Part shown: in pieces, positions 53,509 through 63,157 of the stretch | Layout: each line of letters opens with the position of its first letter | Position numbering within the stretch: position 1 is the stretch's first letter | Assembly (NCBI RefSeq): GCF_011765465.1 | Contig: NZ_CP050265.1 | Coordinates: forward strand, 2,830,425-2,894,424 | Length of the DNA: 64,000 nt | Source: Erythrobacter sp. | GTDB lineage: Bacteria; Pseudomonadota; Alphaproteobacteria; Sphingomonadales; Sphingomonadaceae | Reading direction: 5' to 3' | Notes under the pieces: generated by a model | Told to the model about the DNA's origin: nothing | Database searches by the model: none | Seen by the model: the letters and a program-made list of their open reading frames with translations, nothing else | Translations under genes and position numbers: made by a program

Positions 53509-54141
53509 ATGAGAACTACGAAGACCCTGGCCCCGCTGGCGCTGGCCCCGATCCTGGCCCTCGCCCTTGCCGCGTGCCAGGACAGGACCGACGACGCCGA
53601 AGACCCGCAATCCGCAAGCACGTCCGAGGCCGATGCCGCCGAAGAGGACGAGGAAGAACCGGCCCCGGTCTCGATCTTGCGGCCCGACATCGAACCGCCC
53701 GAATTGCCAGACCTGCCCGAAGTCCCGCTTGAACCGCTCGATCTGACCATCGGCTTTCCCGAGGGCGGCATGGAGCTGGACGAGGAGGCCAAGGCGACGC
53801 TCGAGCAGGTGCTCGAATCCGAACAGGTCGCGACCGGTGCGCCGATCGTGCTGCGCTCCCACACCGATTCCGAAGGCAGCGACACAGGCAATATGCGCGC
53901 GTCCGAAAAGCGCGGGGAACTGGTCAAGGCGTGGCTGGTCGAAAACGGGATCGCGGCGGATCGCATCCGGGTGATCCCCTTCGGAGAACAGAACCCGGTC
54001 GCGCCCAACGCGCTGCCCGACGGATCGCCCAACGAGGCCGGGCGGGCGCGCAACCGACGGGTCGAGGTCGCCGTGGTCCCGGTCCCCGAGGAAACCGTGC
54101 CGGACGACCCGGCGGACGCGAGCGCGGAAGACGCGGACTAG
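53509..54141 (+). CDS. OmpA-like lipoprotein
   Basis: A 210-residue predicted lipoprotein. The lipobox is LAAC with Cys23 as the lipid-modified residue. A very acidic, proline-rich linker (residues 26-75) leads to an OmpA C-terminal peptidoglycan-binding domain with RSHTDSEGSDTGN, ASEKRGELVKAWL and GRARNRRVEV. It tethers the outer membrane to peptidoglycan. The stop TAG abuts the cysQ stop on the other strand, making CTAGCTAG. Confidence 0.92.
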   Translation: MRTTKTLAPLALAPILALALAACQDRTDDAEDPQSASTSEADAAEEDEEEPAPVSILRPDIEPPELPDLPEVPLEPLDLTIGFPEGGMELDEEAKATLEQVLESEQVATGAPIVLRSHTDSEGSDTGNMRASEKRGELVKAWLVENGIAADRIRVIPFGEQNPVAPNALPDGSPNEAGRARNRRVEVAVVPVPEETVPDDPADASAEDAD

Positions 54142-54915
54142 CTAGCCCAGCGCGGCGACCCTGCGCAGCACTTCCCCGGCGTATTCCGGGCGGCAGATCA
54201 GGAGGTCGGGGAGGTAGGTGTCGGCGTTGTTGTAGCGGATCGGCGAGCCGTCGATGCGCGAACAATGCAGGCCGTGCGCCGCCGCCACCGCGACCGGCGC
54301 GCAGCTGTCCCATTCGTATTGCCCGCCCGAATGGAGGTAGATTTCCGCCTCGCCGCGCACCACCGCCATCGCCTTGGCCCCGGCGCTGCCCATCGGCACG
54401 AGCTCGCCGTCCATCGCGGCACAGACGTCCTCCGCCTCGCGTGCGGGGCGGGTGCGGCTGACGAGGAAGCGCGGTTTCGCGGCGGCCTCGGCGAGCGGGG
54501 CGGGGCGGTCGGAGCGCAGCACCACGCCGCCGCCCAGCCCGGGTAGAGCGACTGCGCCCACTTTCGCCTCGCCGCCGATGGATAGCCCGACATGGACCGC
54601 CCAGTCGGCGCGCTGTTCGCCATATTCGCGCGTGCCGTCGACCGGATCGACGATCCACACGCGCTCCTTGTCGAGCCGAGCCGTGCCGTCCTTTTCCTCT
54701 TCGGAAAGGAGCCCGTCGTCGGGCCGCGCCGCGCGGATCGCGTGGCACAGGAATTCATTGGCCGTGGCATCGCCGGCAGCGCCAAGCGCCTTGCCCTCGA
54801 AGACGCCGCTCGCGCGGACCTCTACAAGGATGCGGCCCGCGACTTCGGCGAGATGCGCGGCGAGCTGTGCGTCGGTCATTCTTGCCCCCAATGCTGCCCC
54901 GTTTTCTGCGCTCAC
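54142..54915 (-). CDS. cysQ: 3'(2'),5'-bisphosphate nucleotidase
   Basis: A 257-residue inositol monophosphatase-family enzyme that removes the 3'-phosphate from PAP formed in sulfate assimilation. The metal-binding motif is [13 protein letters not shown] with the preceding LLSEEEKDG, and the late motif [14 protein letters not shown]. It overlaps the cysNC gene by four bases, forming a cysD-cysNC-cysQ operon. Confidence 0.95.
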   Translation of the reverse strand: MSAENGAALGARMTDAQLAAHLAEVAGRILVEVRASGVFEGKALGAAGDATANEFLCHAIRAARPDDGLLSEEEKDGTARLDKERVWIVDPVDGTREYGEQRADWAVHVGLSIGGEAKVGAVALPGLGGGVVLRSDRPAPLAEAAAKPRFLVSRTRPAREAEDVCAAMDGELVPMGSAGAKAMAVVRGEAEIYLHSGGQYEWDSCAPVAVAAAHGLHCSRIDGSPIRYNNADTYLPDLLICRPEYAGEVLRRVAALG

Positions 54916-56843
54916 TTGAGCGGCAGGATCGCGTCGATGATGTGCTGCGCCGCTTCCGCGGGCGTCATCTCGACCGTGTTGACGATAATCTCGGGGTTTT
55001 CCGGCGGCTCATAGGGGCTGTCGATCCCGGTGAAGTTCTTGAGCTTGCCGCTGCGCGCCTTGGCATAGAGCCCCTTCACGTCGCGCTGTTCGGCGACTTC
55101 GAGCGGGGTGTCGACGAAGATCTCGATGAATTCGCCTTCGGGCAGCATCTCGCGCACCATCCGCCGCTCGGCGCGGAAGGGGCTGATGAAGGCCGTGAGC
55201 ACGATCAGCCCCGCATCCGCCATCAGCTTGGCCACCTCACCGACGCGGCGGATGTTCTCGATCCGGTCGTTCTCGGTGAAGCCGAGATCGCGGTTGAGGC
55301 CGTGGCGGACATTGTCCCCGTCGAGCAGGAAGGTGTGGCGGTTCATCACCGCGAGGCGCTTTTCGACCTCGTTGGCGATGGTGCTCTTGCCCGAGCCCGA
55401 AAGCCCGGTGAACCACAGCACGCGCGGCACTTGGTTCTTGAGCGCCGCATGGTCCTCGCGGGTGATCGTGGTCGGCTGCCAGTGGACGTTCTGCGCCCGG
55501 CGCAGCGAATACCGGATCATCCCCGCGCCCACCGTCGCATTGGTGAACTTGTCGATCAGGATGAAGCCGCCCAATTGCCGGCTTTTCTCGTATGGCTCGA
55601 AAGTGATCGGCCGGTCGGTCGAGAAATCGGCGACCCCGATGGAATTCAGCTCCAGCGTCTTGGCCGCGAGGTGATCGAGCGAGTTCACGTCGATCTCGTA
55701 TTCGGGCTCCTGCACGTTGGCCGTGACCATCTGCGTGCCGAGCTTCAGCCAGTAGCCGCGTCCCGGTTTGAGCGCGTCCTCCGAAAGCCACACGAAGGTC
55801 GCGCGGAACTGGTCGGAAGCTTCCGGCGGATCGCCGGCCGCCGCGATCACGTCGCCGCGCGAGCAATCGACCTCGTCTTCGAGCGTGAGCGTGACCGACT
55901 GGCCCGCGACCGCTTCGTCGAGATCGCCGTCGAAGGTGACGATGCGTTTCACCGTGCTGGTCTTGCCCGCCGGCACGATCCGCACCGGGTCGCCGGGACG
56001 CACCGTGCCGCTCGCGATCAGGCCGGAAAAGCCGCGGAAGTCGAGGTTCGGGCGATTGACCCATTGCACCGGCATCCGCAGCGCGCGGTCCTGGGCGGCG
56101 GTGGCGGCGACCTCGACGGTTTCGAGATGTTCGATCAGCGAAGGGCCGCCATACCACGTCGTGTTGTCGGACGGTGCACGGGTGATGTTGTCGCCCCGGA
56201 AGCCCGAGATCGGGATCGCGGTGAAGTCCTCGATCCCGATGTCCTTTGCAAAGGCGCGGTAATCGGCAACGATGTGTTCGAAGGTGGACTGGTCGTAATC
56301 GACGAGGTCCATCTTGTTCACCGCCAGCACGATGTGGCGGATGCCGAGCAGGTGGACGAGGTAGGAATGGCGCCGCGTCTGCTGCAGCACGCCCTTCCTC
56401 GCATCGACCAGGATCACGGCGAGGTCCGCGGTCGAGGCGCCCGTCACCATGTTGCGGGTGTATTGCTCGTGCCCCGGCGTGTCGGCGACGATGAACTTGC
56501 GCTTTTCGGTGGTGAAGAAGCGATAGGCGACATCGATGGTGATGCCCTGTTCGCGCTCGGCCGAAAGCCCGTCGACCAGCAGCGCGAAGTCGATTTCGTC
56601 GCCCTGCGTTCCGTGGCGCTTGCTGTCGCTTTCGAGCGCGGCGAGCTGGTCCTCGAAGATCATCTTCGAATCGTAAAGCAGCCGCCCGATCAGCGTCGAC
56701 TTGCCGTCGTCGACGCTGCCGCAGGTGATGAAGCGCAGCAGCCCCTTGTGCTGGTGCTGGTGAAGATAGGCGTCGATGTCCTCGGCGATGAGCGCGTCGG
56801 CGACGAAACCGGAAGCGGGCGCGGCGGGGCTGGAGCCTTCCAT
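54912..56843 (-). CDS. cysNC: Fused sulfate adenylyltransferase large subunit/adenylylsulfate kinase
   Basis: A 643-residue bifunctional enzyme. The N-terminal CysN GTPase has the P-loop GSVDDGKST and the DTPGHEQY switch. EF-Tu-like beta barrels follow. The C-terminal ~180 residues are CysC (APS kinase) with the P-loop GLSGSGKST and [15 protein letters not shown]. With CysD it makes APS from sulfate and ATP, then PAPS. Its ATG overlaps the cysD stop by one base (TGATG). Confidence 0.97.
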   Translation of the reverse strand: MEGSSPAAPASGFVADALIAEDIDAYLHQHQHKGLLRFITCGSVDDGKSTLIGRLLYDSKMIFEDQLAALESDSKRHGTQGDEIDFALLVDGLSAEREQGITIDVAYRFFTTEKRKFIVADTPGHEQYTRNMVTGASTADLAVILVDARKGVLQQTRRHSYLVHLLGIRHIVLAVNKMDLVDYDQSTFEHIVADYRAFAKDIGIEDFTAIPISGFRGDNITRAPSDNTTWYGGPSLIEHLETVEVAATAAQDRALRMPVQWVNRPNLDFRGFSGLIASGTVRPGDPVRIVPAGKTSTVKRIVTFDGDLDEAVAGQSVTLTLEDEVDCSRGDVIAAAGDPPEASDQFRATFVWLSEDALKPGRGYWLKLGTQMVTANVQEPEYEIDVNSLDHLAAKTLELNSIGVADFSTDRPITFEPYEKSRQLGGFILIDKFTNATVGAGMIRYSLRRAQNVHWQPTTITREDHAALKNQVPRVLWFTGLSGSGKSTIANEVEKRLAVMNRHTFLLDGDNVRHGLNRDLGFTENDRIENIRRVGEVAKLMADAGLIVLTAFISPFRAERRMVREMLPEGEFIEIFVDTPLEVAEQRDVKGLYAKARSGKLKNFTGIDSPYEPPENPEIIVNTVEMTPAEAAQHIIDAILPLK

Positions 56844-57748
56844 CAGAAGTATCCTTCCTGCTTCTTGTCTTCCATCGAGGCCGACTGGCCCTTGTCGATG
56901 GCGCGGCCCTGCCGCTCGGAACCGGTGGCAAGCAGCATTTCCTGGATGATCGCGTTCATGTCAGTCGCTTCGCTTTCCGTCGCGCCGGTCAGCGGGTAGC
57001 AGCCCAGCGTGCGGAATCGGACCGAACGTTCGACCACTTCCTCGCCCTCTTCGAAACGGAAGCGATCATCGTCGACCACCAGGATAAGCCCGTCGCGCTC
57101 CACGGTCGGGCGCTTCTTCGAGAGGTAAAGCGGGACGATGTCGATCTTTTCGAGCGCGATATATTGCCAGATGTCGAGCTCGGTCCAGTTCGAGATCGGG
57201 AAGACGCGGATGCTCTCGCCCTTGTTCTTCTTGGCATTGTAGAGGTTCCACAGCTCGGGCCGCTGGTTCTTGGGATCCCAGCGGTGCGCGGCGTTGCGGA
57301 ACGAGAACACGCGCTCCTTCGCGCGCGCCTTTTCCTCGTCGCGCCGCCCGCCGCCGAAGGCCGCGTCGAAACCGTGCTCGGTGAGCGCGCGCTTCAATGG
57401 CTCGGTCAGCTGGGCCTGCGAATAAAGCGCGCTGCCGGTGTCGAAGGGGTTGATGCCCTGCGCCTCGGCGTCCTCGTTCTGCGCGACGATCAGTTCGAGC
57501 CCGTATTCCTTCACCGTGCGGTCGCGGTGGTCGAGCAGATCCTGGAAGTCCCACCCGCTCGCGACGTGCAGCATCGGGAACGGCGGCGGCGAGGGGTAAA
57601 ACGCCTTGCGCGCAAGGTGCAGCATGACCGAGCTGTCCTTGCCCACCGAATAAAGCATGACGGGATTTTCCGCCTCGGCCACGACTTCGCGGAAGATATG
57701 GATGCTCTCGGCCTCGAGCCGCTGGAGATGCGTGAGCGTGGTCGTCAT
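56843..57748 (-). CDS. cysD: Sulfate adenylyltransferase small subunit
   Basis: A 301-residue PP-loop ATP pyrophosphatase that forms APS from sulfate and ATP with CysN. The PP-loop is [33 protein letters not shown] and [11 protein letters not shown] are family marks. The ATG at 57748 (MTTTLTH) is used rather than an upstream start. It is the first gene of the cysD-cysNC-cysQ operon. Confidence 0.96.
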   Translation of the reverse strand: MTTTLTHLQRLEAESIHIFREVVAEAENPVMLYSVGKDSSVMLHLARKAFYPSPPPFPMLHVASGWDFQDLLDHRDRTVKEYGLELIVAQNEDAEAQGINPFDTGSALYSQAQLTEPLKRALTEHGFDAAFGGGRRDEEKARAKERVFSFRNAAHRWDPKNQRPELWNLYNAKKNKGESIRVFPISNWTELDIWQYIALEKIDIVPLYLSKKRPTVERDGLILVVDDDRFRFEEGEEVVERSVRFRTLGCYPLTGATESEATDMNAIIQEMLLATGSERQGRAIDKGQSASMEDKKQEGYF

Positions 57749-57780
57749 GGGCCGCTTTCCTAGGGTATGGTGCGGGAGAC

Positions 57781-57796
57781 GCAAACAAGTTTTTGC
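57781..57796. promoter_or_regulatory. Inverted repeat upstream of cysD (GCAAA-N6-TTTGC)
   Basis: A perfect five-base palindrome lying 33-48 bases upstream of the cysD start. It could be the operator for the sulfate-assimilation operon. No regulator gene is adjacent. Confidence 0.4.
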
Positions 57797-57864
57797 ACCT
57801 GCACAATGAAGCGCAGCTATGGCGGAGGAGGGCCGGAAACTGCGGGTCGGGAGGTGAAGGTCGC

Positions 57865-58044
57865 GCGGGTAAGGGGGACTCTCAGAGCAACGAGCGCAGC
57901 GAGGACAATCGAACCCCTCTCCGGCCATGTCTCGCGCATCGGCGAAAGTATGGAGCGGGTAAGGGGGAGTCGCAGACGAACGAGCGCAGCGAGGACAATC
58001 GAACCCCTCTGGGGCCGCGTATCGTTCACGGGTGAGAGTATGGA
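57865..58044. repeat. Two 90-bp tandem units carrying tRNA-Gly 3' ends
   Basis: Unit 1 is 57865-57954 and unit 2 is 57955-58044, exactly 90 bp each. Each begins (plus strand) with GCGGGTAAGGGG, has a 30-bp insert containing ACGAGCGCAGCGAGGAC, then AATCGAACCCCTCT, then a 34-bp spacer ending AGTATGGA. The first and third parts match the acceptor/T-arm of the adjacent tRNA-Gly, whose own copy lacks the insert. The units lie just 3' of the tRNA in its direction of transcription. Confidence 0.9.
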
Positions 58045-58114
58045 GCGGGTAAGGGGAATCGAACCCCTCTAGCCAGCTTGGAAGGCTGGAGCATTACCAC
58101 TATGCTATACCCGC
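58041..58114 (-). tRNA. tRNA-Gly (anticodon TCC), CCA encoded
   Basis: A full cloverleaf can be drawn: 7-bp acceptor GCGGGTA/TACCCGC, D-arm GCAT/ATGC, anticodon arm CCAGC/GCTGG with loop CTTCCAA, and T-arm AGGGG/CCCCT with loop TTCGATT. The discriminator is T and CCA is genomic (58043-58041). Confidence 0.97.
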
Positions 58115-58186
58115 CCGCGTGCCGCTTGGCAGAGCAGCGCCAATGCCACCGAAACCGCGCTGTCGTCAACGCCGATATGCGCCCGG

Positions 58187-59053
58187 TCAGGCCGGCCGGG
58201 GGCTTACCGCCATGTTGTCGATCAGCCGCGTGCCGCCGATCCGCGCGGCGACCAGCAACCGGGCGGGCGCGGTCCCGAGCGCATCGAGCGGCGCGAGCGA
58301 GGCCGCATCGGCGAGCGCGACGTAGTCCGGTCGGTCGAAGCCTGCGGCCTCCAGCCGCTTTTCCAGCGCCGCAAGGGCCGGGGCGACCGGTTCTCCCGCC
58401 TCGATTCCCGCCACCGTCTCGCGCATCGCGGCGGGCAGGGTCGCGGCGGCGGCGCGCTGCTCAGGCGAGAGGTAGCGGTTGCGGCTCGACATCGCGAGCC
58501 CGTCCGCCTCGCGCACGGTCGGCACGCCGATGATCGCGTCCGCGTGGGGCCGGGTCAGGTCGAGATCGCGCGCCATGGTGCGGATGACGGCGAGCTGCTG
58601 GTAATCCTTCTCCCCGAAGAAGGCCCGGTCGGGCATGACCTGGTTGAACAGCTTGGCGACCACGGTCGCGACCCCGTCGAAATGGCCGGGCCGGGCAGCG
58701 CCGCACAGCCCCTCGCTCACGCCCTTGACCGAGATGCTGGTGGCGAAGCCTTCCGGATACATCGCCTCGACGCCGGGCGCCCAGAGCAGGGCGACACCTT
58801 CGGCCTCGAGCATGGCGGCATCCTCGGCGAGCTGGCGTGGATAGGAGTCGAGGTCCTCGCCTTCGCCGAACTGGGTGGGGTTGACGAAGATCGAGGCCAC
58901 GACGTGGTCGCATACCTCGCGCGCGCGGCGCACCAGCGTGAGGTGGCCTTCGTGCAGCGCGCCCATGGTCGGCACGAGCCCGACCGTCGCGCCGCCTTTC
59001 CTGAGCGCCGCGAGCGCCGTTCTCAACACATCGAGCGTGCTTGCCGTTTGCAC
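58187..59053 (-). CDS. panC: Pantothenate synthetase
   Basis: A 288-residue enzyme joining pantoate and beta-alanine with ATP. The HIGH-like motif is PTMGALHEGHL and the substrate block is FVNPTQFGEGEDL; GEKDYQQLAVI and SSRNRYLSPEQR are also present. GTG at 59053 is preferred because GGAGAGG lies upstream at good spacing; an upstream start would add an unlikely 25-residue extension. Confidence 0.95.
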   Translation of the reverse strand: MQTASTLDVLRTALAALRKGGATVGLVPTMGALHEGHLTLVRRAREVCDHVVASIFVNPTQFGEGEDLDSYPRQLAEDAAMLEAEGVALLWAPGVEAMYPEGFATSISVKGVSEGLCGAARPGHFDGVATVVAKLFNQVMPDRAFFGEKDYQQLAVIRTMARDLDLTRPHADAIIGVPTVREADGLAMSSRNRYLSPEQRAAAATLPAAMRETVAGIEAGEPVAPALAALEKRLEAAGFDRPDYVALADAASLAPLDALGTAPARLLVAARIGGTRLIDNMAVSPRPA

Positions 59054-59179
59054 CCGTTCCTCTCCACCTCTAAACCTTGGACCGTAACTGGCCCTTTCGC
59101 CCCCTAGGCCAGCGCAAGCCCGCTTCACAAGCCGGCGTGCGCGCGCGGGCGGGGCCGCACCAAGGGAAGCACCGCCGCC

Positions 59180-60025
59180 ATGTCAGACGAAACCCACGAC
59201 CCGAGCGCCGCCGCCCGAGGCAAGCCCGCGCACCGTATCGTCTTTGCCAACGAAAAGGGCGGCACGGGCAAGTCGACCACCGCGGTCCATGTCGCGGTCG
59301 CGCTGGCCTATCTCGGGGCGCGGGTGACGATCCTCGACCTCGACCCGCGCCAGCGCACCAGCTTTCGCTACATGGAAAACCGCGTGCGCACGATGGAACT
59401 GCGCTCCATGACCCTGCCGACCCCGGCCTGCGAGGTCTTCACCGGGGACAGCGTCGAGAAGCTGCTTGCGGCGATGGCCCGGCTCGAGGCGGACTGCGAT
59501 TTCCTGATCGTCGACAATCCCGGCCGCGACGACCCTTTCGCCCGCGCGGCGGTGGAGAACGCCGACACGCTGGTGACGCCCCTGAACGACAGCTTCGTCG
59601 ATTTCGACCTCATCGGGCAGGTCGACGGGGAGACGTTCAAGGTGCGCAAGCTGTCCTTCTTCGCCGAGCTCGTCTGGGAAGCGCGGATGCGCCGCAGCCG
59701 GGCGACGCTCGAGCAGAAGCGGCCCGAGATGGACTGGATCGTGGTCCGCAACCGCACCGGCCACGTCGAGGCGCGCAACATGGCGCGCATCGAAAAGGCG
59801 CTCACCGAAATGTCGAAGCGGGTCGGTTTCCGCGTGACCAAGGGGCTGTCCGAGCGCGTGATCTACCGCGAGCTGTTTCCCTCGGGTCTCACCCTGCTCG
59901 ACAAGGGGCACCTCGGCGAACTGGGCACCAGCCACCTTGTCGCACGGCAGGAACTGCGCGCGCTGATCAAGGTGCTGAACCTGCCCGAATTCGCCGGGGC
60001 CGAGCCGCGGCTGGAGCTCGCCTGA
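59180..60025 (+). CDS. mipZ: Division-plane positioning ATPase MipZ
   Basis: A 281-residue ParA-like ATPase that forms a polar gradient and blocks FtsZ at cell poles in alphaproteobacteria. The deviant Walker A motif is KGGTGKST (26-33) and the Walker B-like strand is FLIVDNPGRDD. The segment TPLNDSFVDFDLIG is characteristic of MipZ. AAGGGAAG precedes the ATG. A DnaJ-domain gene follows after four bases. Confidence 0.95.
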   Translation: MSDETHDPSAAARGKPAHRIVFANEKGGTGKSTTAVHVAVALAYLGARVTILDLDPRQRTSFRYMENRVRTMELRSMTLPTPACEVFTGDSVEKLLAAMARLEADCDFLIVDNPGRDDPFARAAVENADTLVTPLNDSFVDFDLIGQVDGETFKVRKLSFFAELVWEARMRRSRATLEQKRPEMDWIVVRNRTGHVEARNMARIEKALTEMSKRVGFRVTKGLSERVIYRELFPSGLTLLDKGHLGELGTSHLVARQELRALIKVLNLPEFAGAEPRLELA

Positions 60026-60029
60026 GGCC

Positions 60030-60371
60030 ATGCTCAAGGCGGCGATCATCCTCCTGCTGATCGTGATCGTCTGGCGCTGGGCGCTCGGCAGCTGGCCGTG
60101 GGACGGGCTGTTCGCGCAGCCTGGGCGCGAGCGGGAACTGGCGCAGGCGCGGCTCCTGCTGGGCGTCGGCAAGCGCGCGGGGCGCGGCCAGATCCTCGCC
60201 GCGCACAAGCGGGTGCTTGCGCGGGTCCATCCCGACCGGGGCGGCTCGTCCGCGGCGGTGCACGAGGCGAACGCGGCGCGCGACCTCCTTCTGGCCGAGC
60301 TTTCGGATGGCGGAGCGAGCGGGGCGAACGGCGACCCGGGTGCGGGCGGGGATGGCGGCGGGGGCGATTGA
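60030..60371 (+). CDS. Membrane-anchored DnaJ-domain protein
   Basis: A 113-residue protein with an N-terminal membrane helix (AAIILLLIVIVWRWALG) and a C-terminal J-like domain with the HPD tripeptide in LARVHPDRGG. This layout resembles mitochondrial Tim14/Pam18 and its alphaproteobacterial relatives, which recruit Hsp70 to membranes. The last ~20 residues are glycine-rich. It is probably co-transcribed with mipZ. Confidence 0.88.
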   Translation: MLKAAIILLLIVIVWRWALGSWPWDGLFAQPGRERELAQARLLLGVGKRAGRGQILAAHKRVLARVHPDRGGSSAAVHEANAARDLLLAELSDGGASGANGDPGAGGDGGGGD

Positions 60372-60693
60372 AGCGGCCCGCGCCGGCGCGGCCAATCCCG
60401 TCCCCACCAGCCACGGCCTCCAAGGGCGCGCCCCCGGCGCTGCGCCGGGCCGACGCATCCCCGAGCGGGACGGAGCAGCCTCTCCATTTGCGCGAGCGGC
60501 GCATCGCGGTATTGACACAAATCGCGTCCACGACGCGCGCAATCGCGCGCCGGGGCGCGTGGCGGGGGGAACAGGCGCGCGCTCGTCGGTCGGACGGCGG
60601 GGCGGGCGAACCGGCATTTCCCGCGCGCGAGAACGACATATCCGACCCCGTCCGGCGCGGGGTCGCAAGCACAGGGCAGGAAAAGAACCCGAT
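60372..60693. other. 322-bp intergenic gap before the phosphomannomutase gene
   Basis: No gene is supported here. A 7-bp hairpin (CCCGGCG, CTG loop, CGCCGGG) lies at 60433-60449 and could end the mipZ transcript, but it lacks a T-tract. TTGACA at 60512-60517 is a good -35 candidate without a convincing -10. AGGAAAAGAA near the 3' end is the ribosome site of the next gene. Confidence 0.4.
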
Positions 60694-62109
60694 ATGAGCC
60701 ACCACTTCGACCCGAGCGTGCTGCGCGAATACGACATCCGCGGAATCATCGGCCAGACCCTCGGCCCCGACGACGCGCGGGCCATCGGCCGGTCCTTCGC
60801 CACCCTGCTGCGCGAGGCCGGCGGCGAAACGGTCGCGATCGGCTATGACGGGCGGATGAGTTCCCCCATGCTCGAACACGCGCTGTGCGAGGGGCTCACC
60901 TCGGGCGGGTGCAATGTCGTGCGGATCGGGCTCGGCCCGACCCCGATGCTCTATTACGCCGAGGCTTCAAGTGAAGAGATAGATGGCGGCATTCAGATAA
61001 CTGGCAGCCACAATCCCCCCAACTACAATGGCTTCAAGATGGTATTTCAGGGGCGTCCGTTCTTCGGCGCCGACATCCAGAAGCTCGGGAAAATCGCTGA
61101 AGAGGGGGTCTGGTCCAGTGGCTCGGGCGAGGTCACCGAACGCGATGTCATGGGCGAGTATGTCGAGCGCCTGCTCGAGGGTCTCGCCGGAATCGACACC
61201 GGCGAACTCTCCACCCTCAAGGTCGGCTGGGATGCGGGCAACGGGGCCGCCGGGCCCGCGCTCGAACGGCTGGCCGCACGGCTTCCCGGGGAACATCATC
61301 TGCTGTTTACCGATGTCGATGGACATTTTCCAAACCACCATCCTGATCCGACTGTCGAAGCCAATCTGGCCGATCTTCGGGCGTTGGTCGCGGAGAAGAA
61401 GCTCGATTTCGGAGTGGCTTTCGACGGCGACGGCGACCGCATCGGCGCGATCGACGGCGAGGGCAGGGTGATCTGGGGCGACCAGCTGCTGATGATCTAT
61501 GCCGAGGACGTCCTCGAACGCCACGCCGGCGCGACGATCATCGCCGATGTGAAGGCGAGCCGCGCGCTGTTCGACGCGGTCGCGGCGCATGGCGGCAAAC
61601 CGCTGATGTGGAAGACCGGCCATTCTCTCATCAAGTCCAAAATGAAGGAAACGGGTTCGCCGCTCGCGGGCGAGATGAGCGGGCACGTCTTCTTCGCGGA
61701 CGAATATTACGGGTTCGACGACGCGCTCTATGCCGGCGTGCGCCTGATCGCGGCGAGCGCGCGACTCGGGAAATCCGTGACCGAGCTGCGCGAAGCCATG
61801 CCCGCCATGCTCAACACGCCGGAAATGCGCTTCCAGGTCGACGAGAGCCGCAAGTTCGCCGCGATCGCCGAGGTGTCCGAGCGACTCAAGACCAACCCCG
61901 GCCCCGATGTCGAGGACGTCAACGCGACCGACGGCGTGCGGGTGACGACCAAGGACGGTTGGTGGCTGCTGCGCGCCTCGAACACGCAGGATGTGCTCGT
62001 CGCGCGCGCGGAAAGCGACAGCGAGGACGGGCTCGAGCGGCTGATGGCGCAGATCGACGAACAGCTCGCGCTCTCGGGCCTCGAACGCGGCGAAAGCGTC
62101 GGGCACTGA
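60694..62109 (+). CDS. Phosphomannomutase/phosphoglucomutase
   Basis: A 471-residue alpha-D-phosphohexomutase. The catalytic serine loop is TGSHNPPNYNG, the metal loop is FDGDGDRIGAI and the sugar-binding loop is GEMSGHVFF. The C-terminal phosphate loop is WLLRASNTQ. It interconverts mannose or glucose 1- and 6-phosphates for exopolysaccharide or LPS. Two short stretches (about 60961-61090 and 61290-61400) use more A/T-ending codons than the rest. Confidence 0.96.
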   Translation: MSHHFDPSVLREYDIRGIIGQTLGPDDARAIGRSFATLLREAGGETVAIGYDGRMSSPMLEHALCEGLTSGGCNVVRIGLGPTPMLYYAEASSEEIDGGIQITGSHNPPNYNGFKMVFQGRPFFGADIQKLGKIAEEGVWSSGSGEVTERDVMGEYVERLLEGLAGIDTGELSTLKVGWDAGNGAAGPALERLAARLPGEHHLLFTDVDGHFPNHHPDPTVEANLADLRALVAEKKLDFGVAFDGDGDRIGAIDGEGRVIWGDQLLMIYAEDVLERHAGATIIADVKASRALFDAVAAHGGKPLMWKTGHSLIKSKMKETGSPLAGEMSGHVFFADEYYGFDDALYAGVRLIAASARLGKSVTELREAMPAMLNTPEMRFQVDESRKFAAIAEVSERLKTNPGPDVEDVNATDGVRVTTKDGWWLLRASNTQDVLVARAESDSEDGLERLMAQIDEQLALSGLERGESVGH

Positions 62110-62134
62110 GCGCAACGGGGGAGGGACCGCAGGG

Positions 62135-63028
62135 ATGAGGAAGATCGTTTTCGCACTGGCGCTTTGCTCGGCGTCGCTCGGTGGGCCGCTCGCCGCGCAG
62201 GACGCGCCGGCGGAAGAAGGAGTCGATCTCGCCGCCGAGGGCGAGACGGGGGAATGGGACGCAAACGCCGATCCGCTCCGCGAGGCGATGGCGCAGATGG
62301 AGGCGCTGTTCCCGCGCGAACCCCTCACCGCGGAGCAGGAGGCGCGCCTGCCCGCCGCCGAGCGGATCGTCGCGGCGATGATCCCGGAAGGCACGATGGG
62401 CGACATCATGGGCCAGATGATGGACGACCTCGTGCGCCCGATGATGGAGATGGGCCCGTCGCCCGCGCGCGCGACGGCGGCGCGCGGGCTCGGCATGGTG
62501 CCGTTCGAGCTCGACCTCGACGACGCCGAGGCGGCCGAACTCGCCGCCCTGTTCGATCCCGCCTGGCGGGATCGCCAGGAGCGCGAGATGGCCGTCATCC
62601 CGCAAGTCATGCGCGAGATGATGACGGTGATGGAGCCGCCCATGCGCAAGGCCATGTCCGAACTCTACGCGATCCGCTTTTCCGCCGCCGAACTGGCCGA
62701 GATCGAGGGCTTCTTCTCGACCCCGACCGGGCGCCGCTATGCCAGCGAGAGCTTCGTCATGGCGAGCGATCCGCGCATGATCGGGGCGAGCATGGAGGCG
62801 CTTCCGGCGCTGATGGAGAGCATGGAGGACATCGAGGCGCGCATCGCCGAGGCGACCGGGGACCTTCCCGAACGCCGCGCCTACGAGGAACTGGACGCGG
62901 CCGAGCGCGAGCGGGTGCGCGCGCTGACCGGCCTTTCCGAAGAGGACATTCTCGCCAACCTTTCGGGCGATGCCGGGGACGACATCGGAGCGGCGGCCGA
63001 AGCCGCGGCGCTGGAAGGCGAAGAATAG
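62135..63028 (+). CDS. Exported DUF2059-like protein
   Basis: A 297-residue exported protein. A signal peptide of about 21 residues ends PLAAQ. The middle has a DUF2059-type region (ELYAIRFSAAELAEIEGFFSTPTGRRYASE). Methionine- and acid-rich stretches (MGDIMGQMMDDLVRPMMEM) are unusual. The function is unknown; it is probably periplasmic. Confidence 0.85.
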   Translation: MRKIVFALALCSASLGGPLAAQDAPAEEGVDLAAEGETGEWDANADPLREAMAQMEALFPREPLTAEQEARLPAAERIVAAMIPEGTMGDIMGQMMDDLVRPMMEMGPSPARATAARGLGMVPFELDLDDAEAAELAALFDPAWRDRQEREMAVIPQVMREMMTVMEPPMRKAMSELYAIRFSAAELAEIEGFFSTPTGRRYASESFVMASDPRMIGASMEALPALMESMEDIEARIAEATGDLPERRAYEELDAAERERVRALTGLSEEDILANLSGDAGDDIGAAAEAAALEGEE

Positions 63029-63157
63029 GCCGACGATCCGCACGGCCGGAACGGGCGAACCGGACGCGCGAAGCGAAAAGGCCAATTCCTACAATCGCAC
63101 CGACCGGCGAACTGGTAGAGAACCCCTAGACGCCAAGGCCATTCGAGGAAGCGGACC

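Noticed and set aside
51427..53862. An 811-residue minus-strand open frame opposite the antiporter
   Set aside because: It is a low-complexity Asp/Arg/Gln-rich shadow of a clear CPA1 antiporter.
57767..58072. A 101-residue frame with a repeated RTIEPL sequence
   Set aside because: It is a translation of the 90-bp repeats and the tRNA 3' end; 90 is divisible by three, so the frame stays open by chance.
57865..58114. CRISPR array or attachment site
   Set aside because: There are only two units with long similar repeats, no Cas genes and no integrase or mobile element on either side; tRNA-derived tandem repeats fit better.
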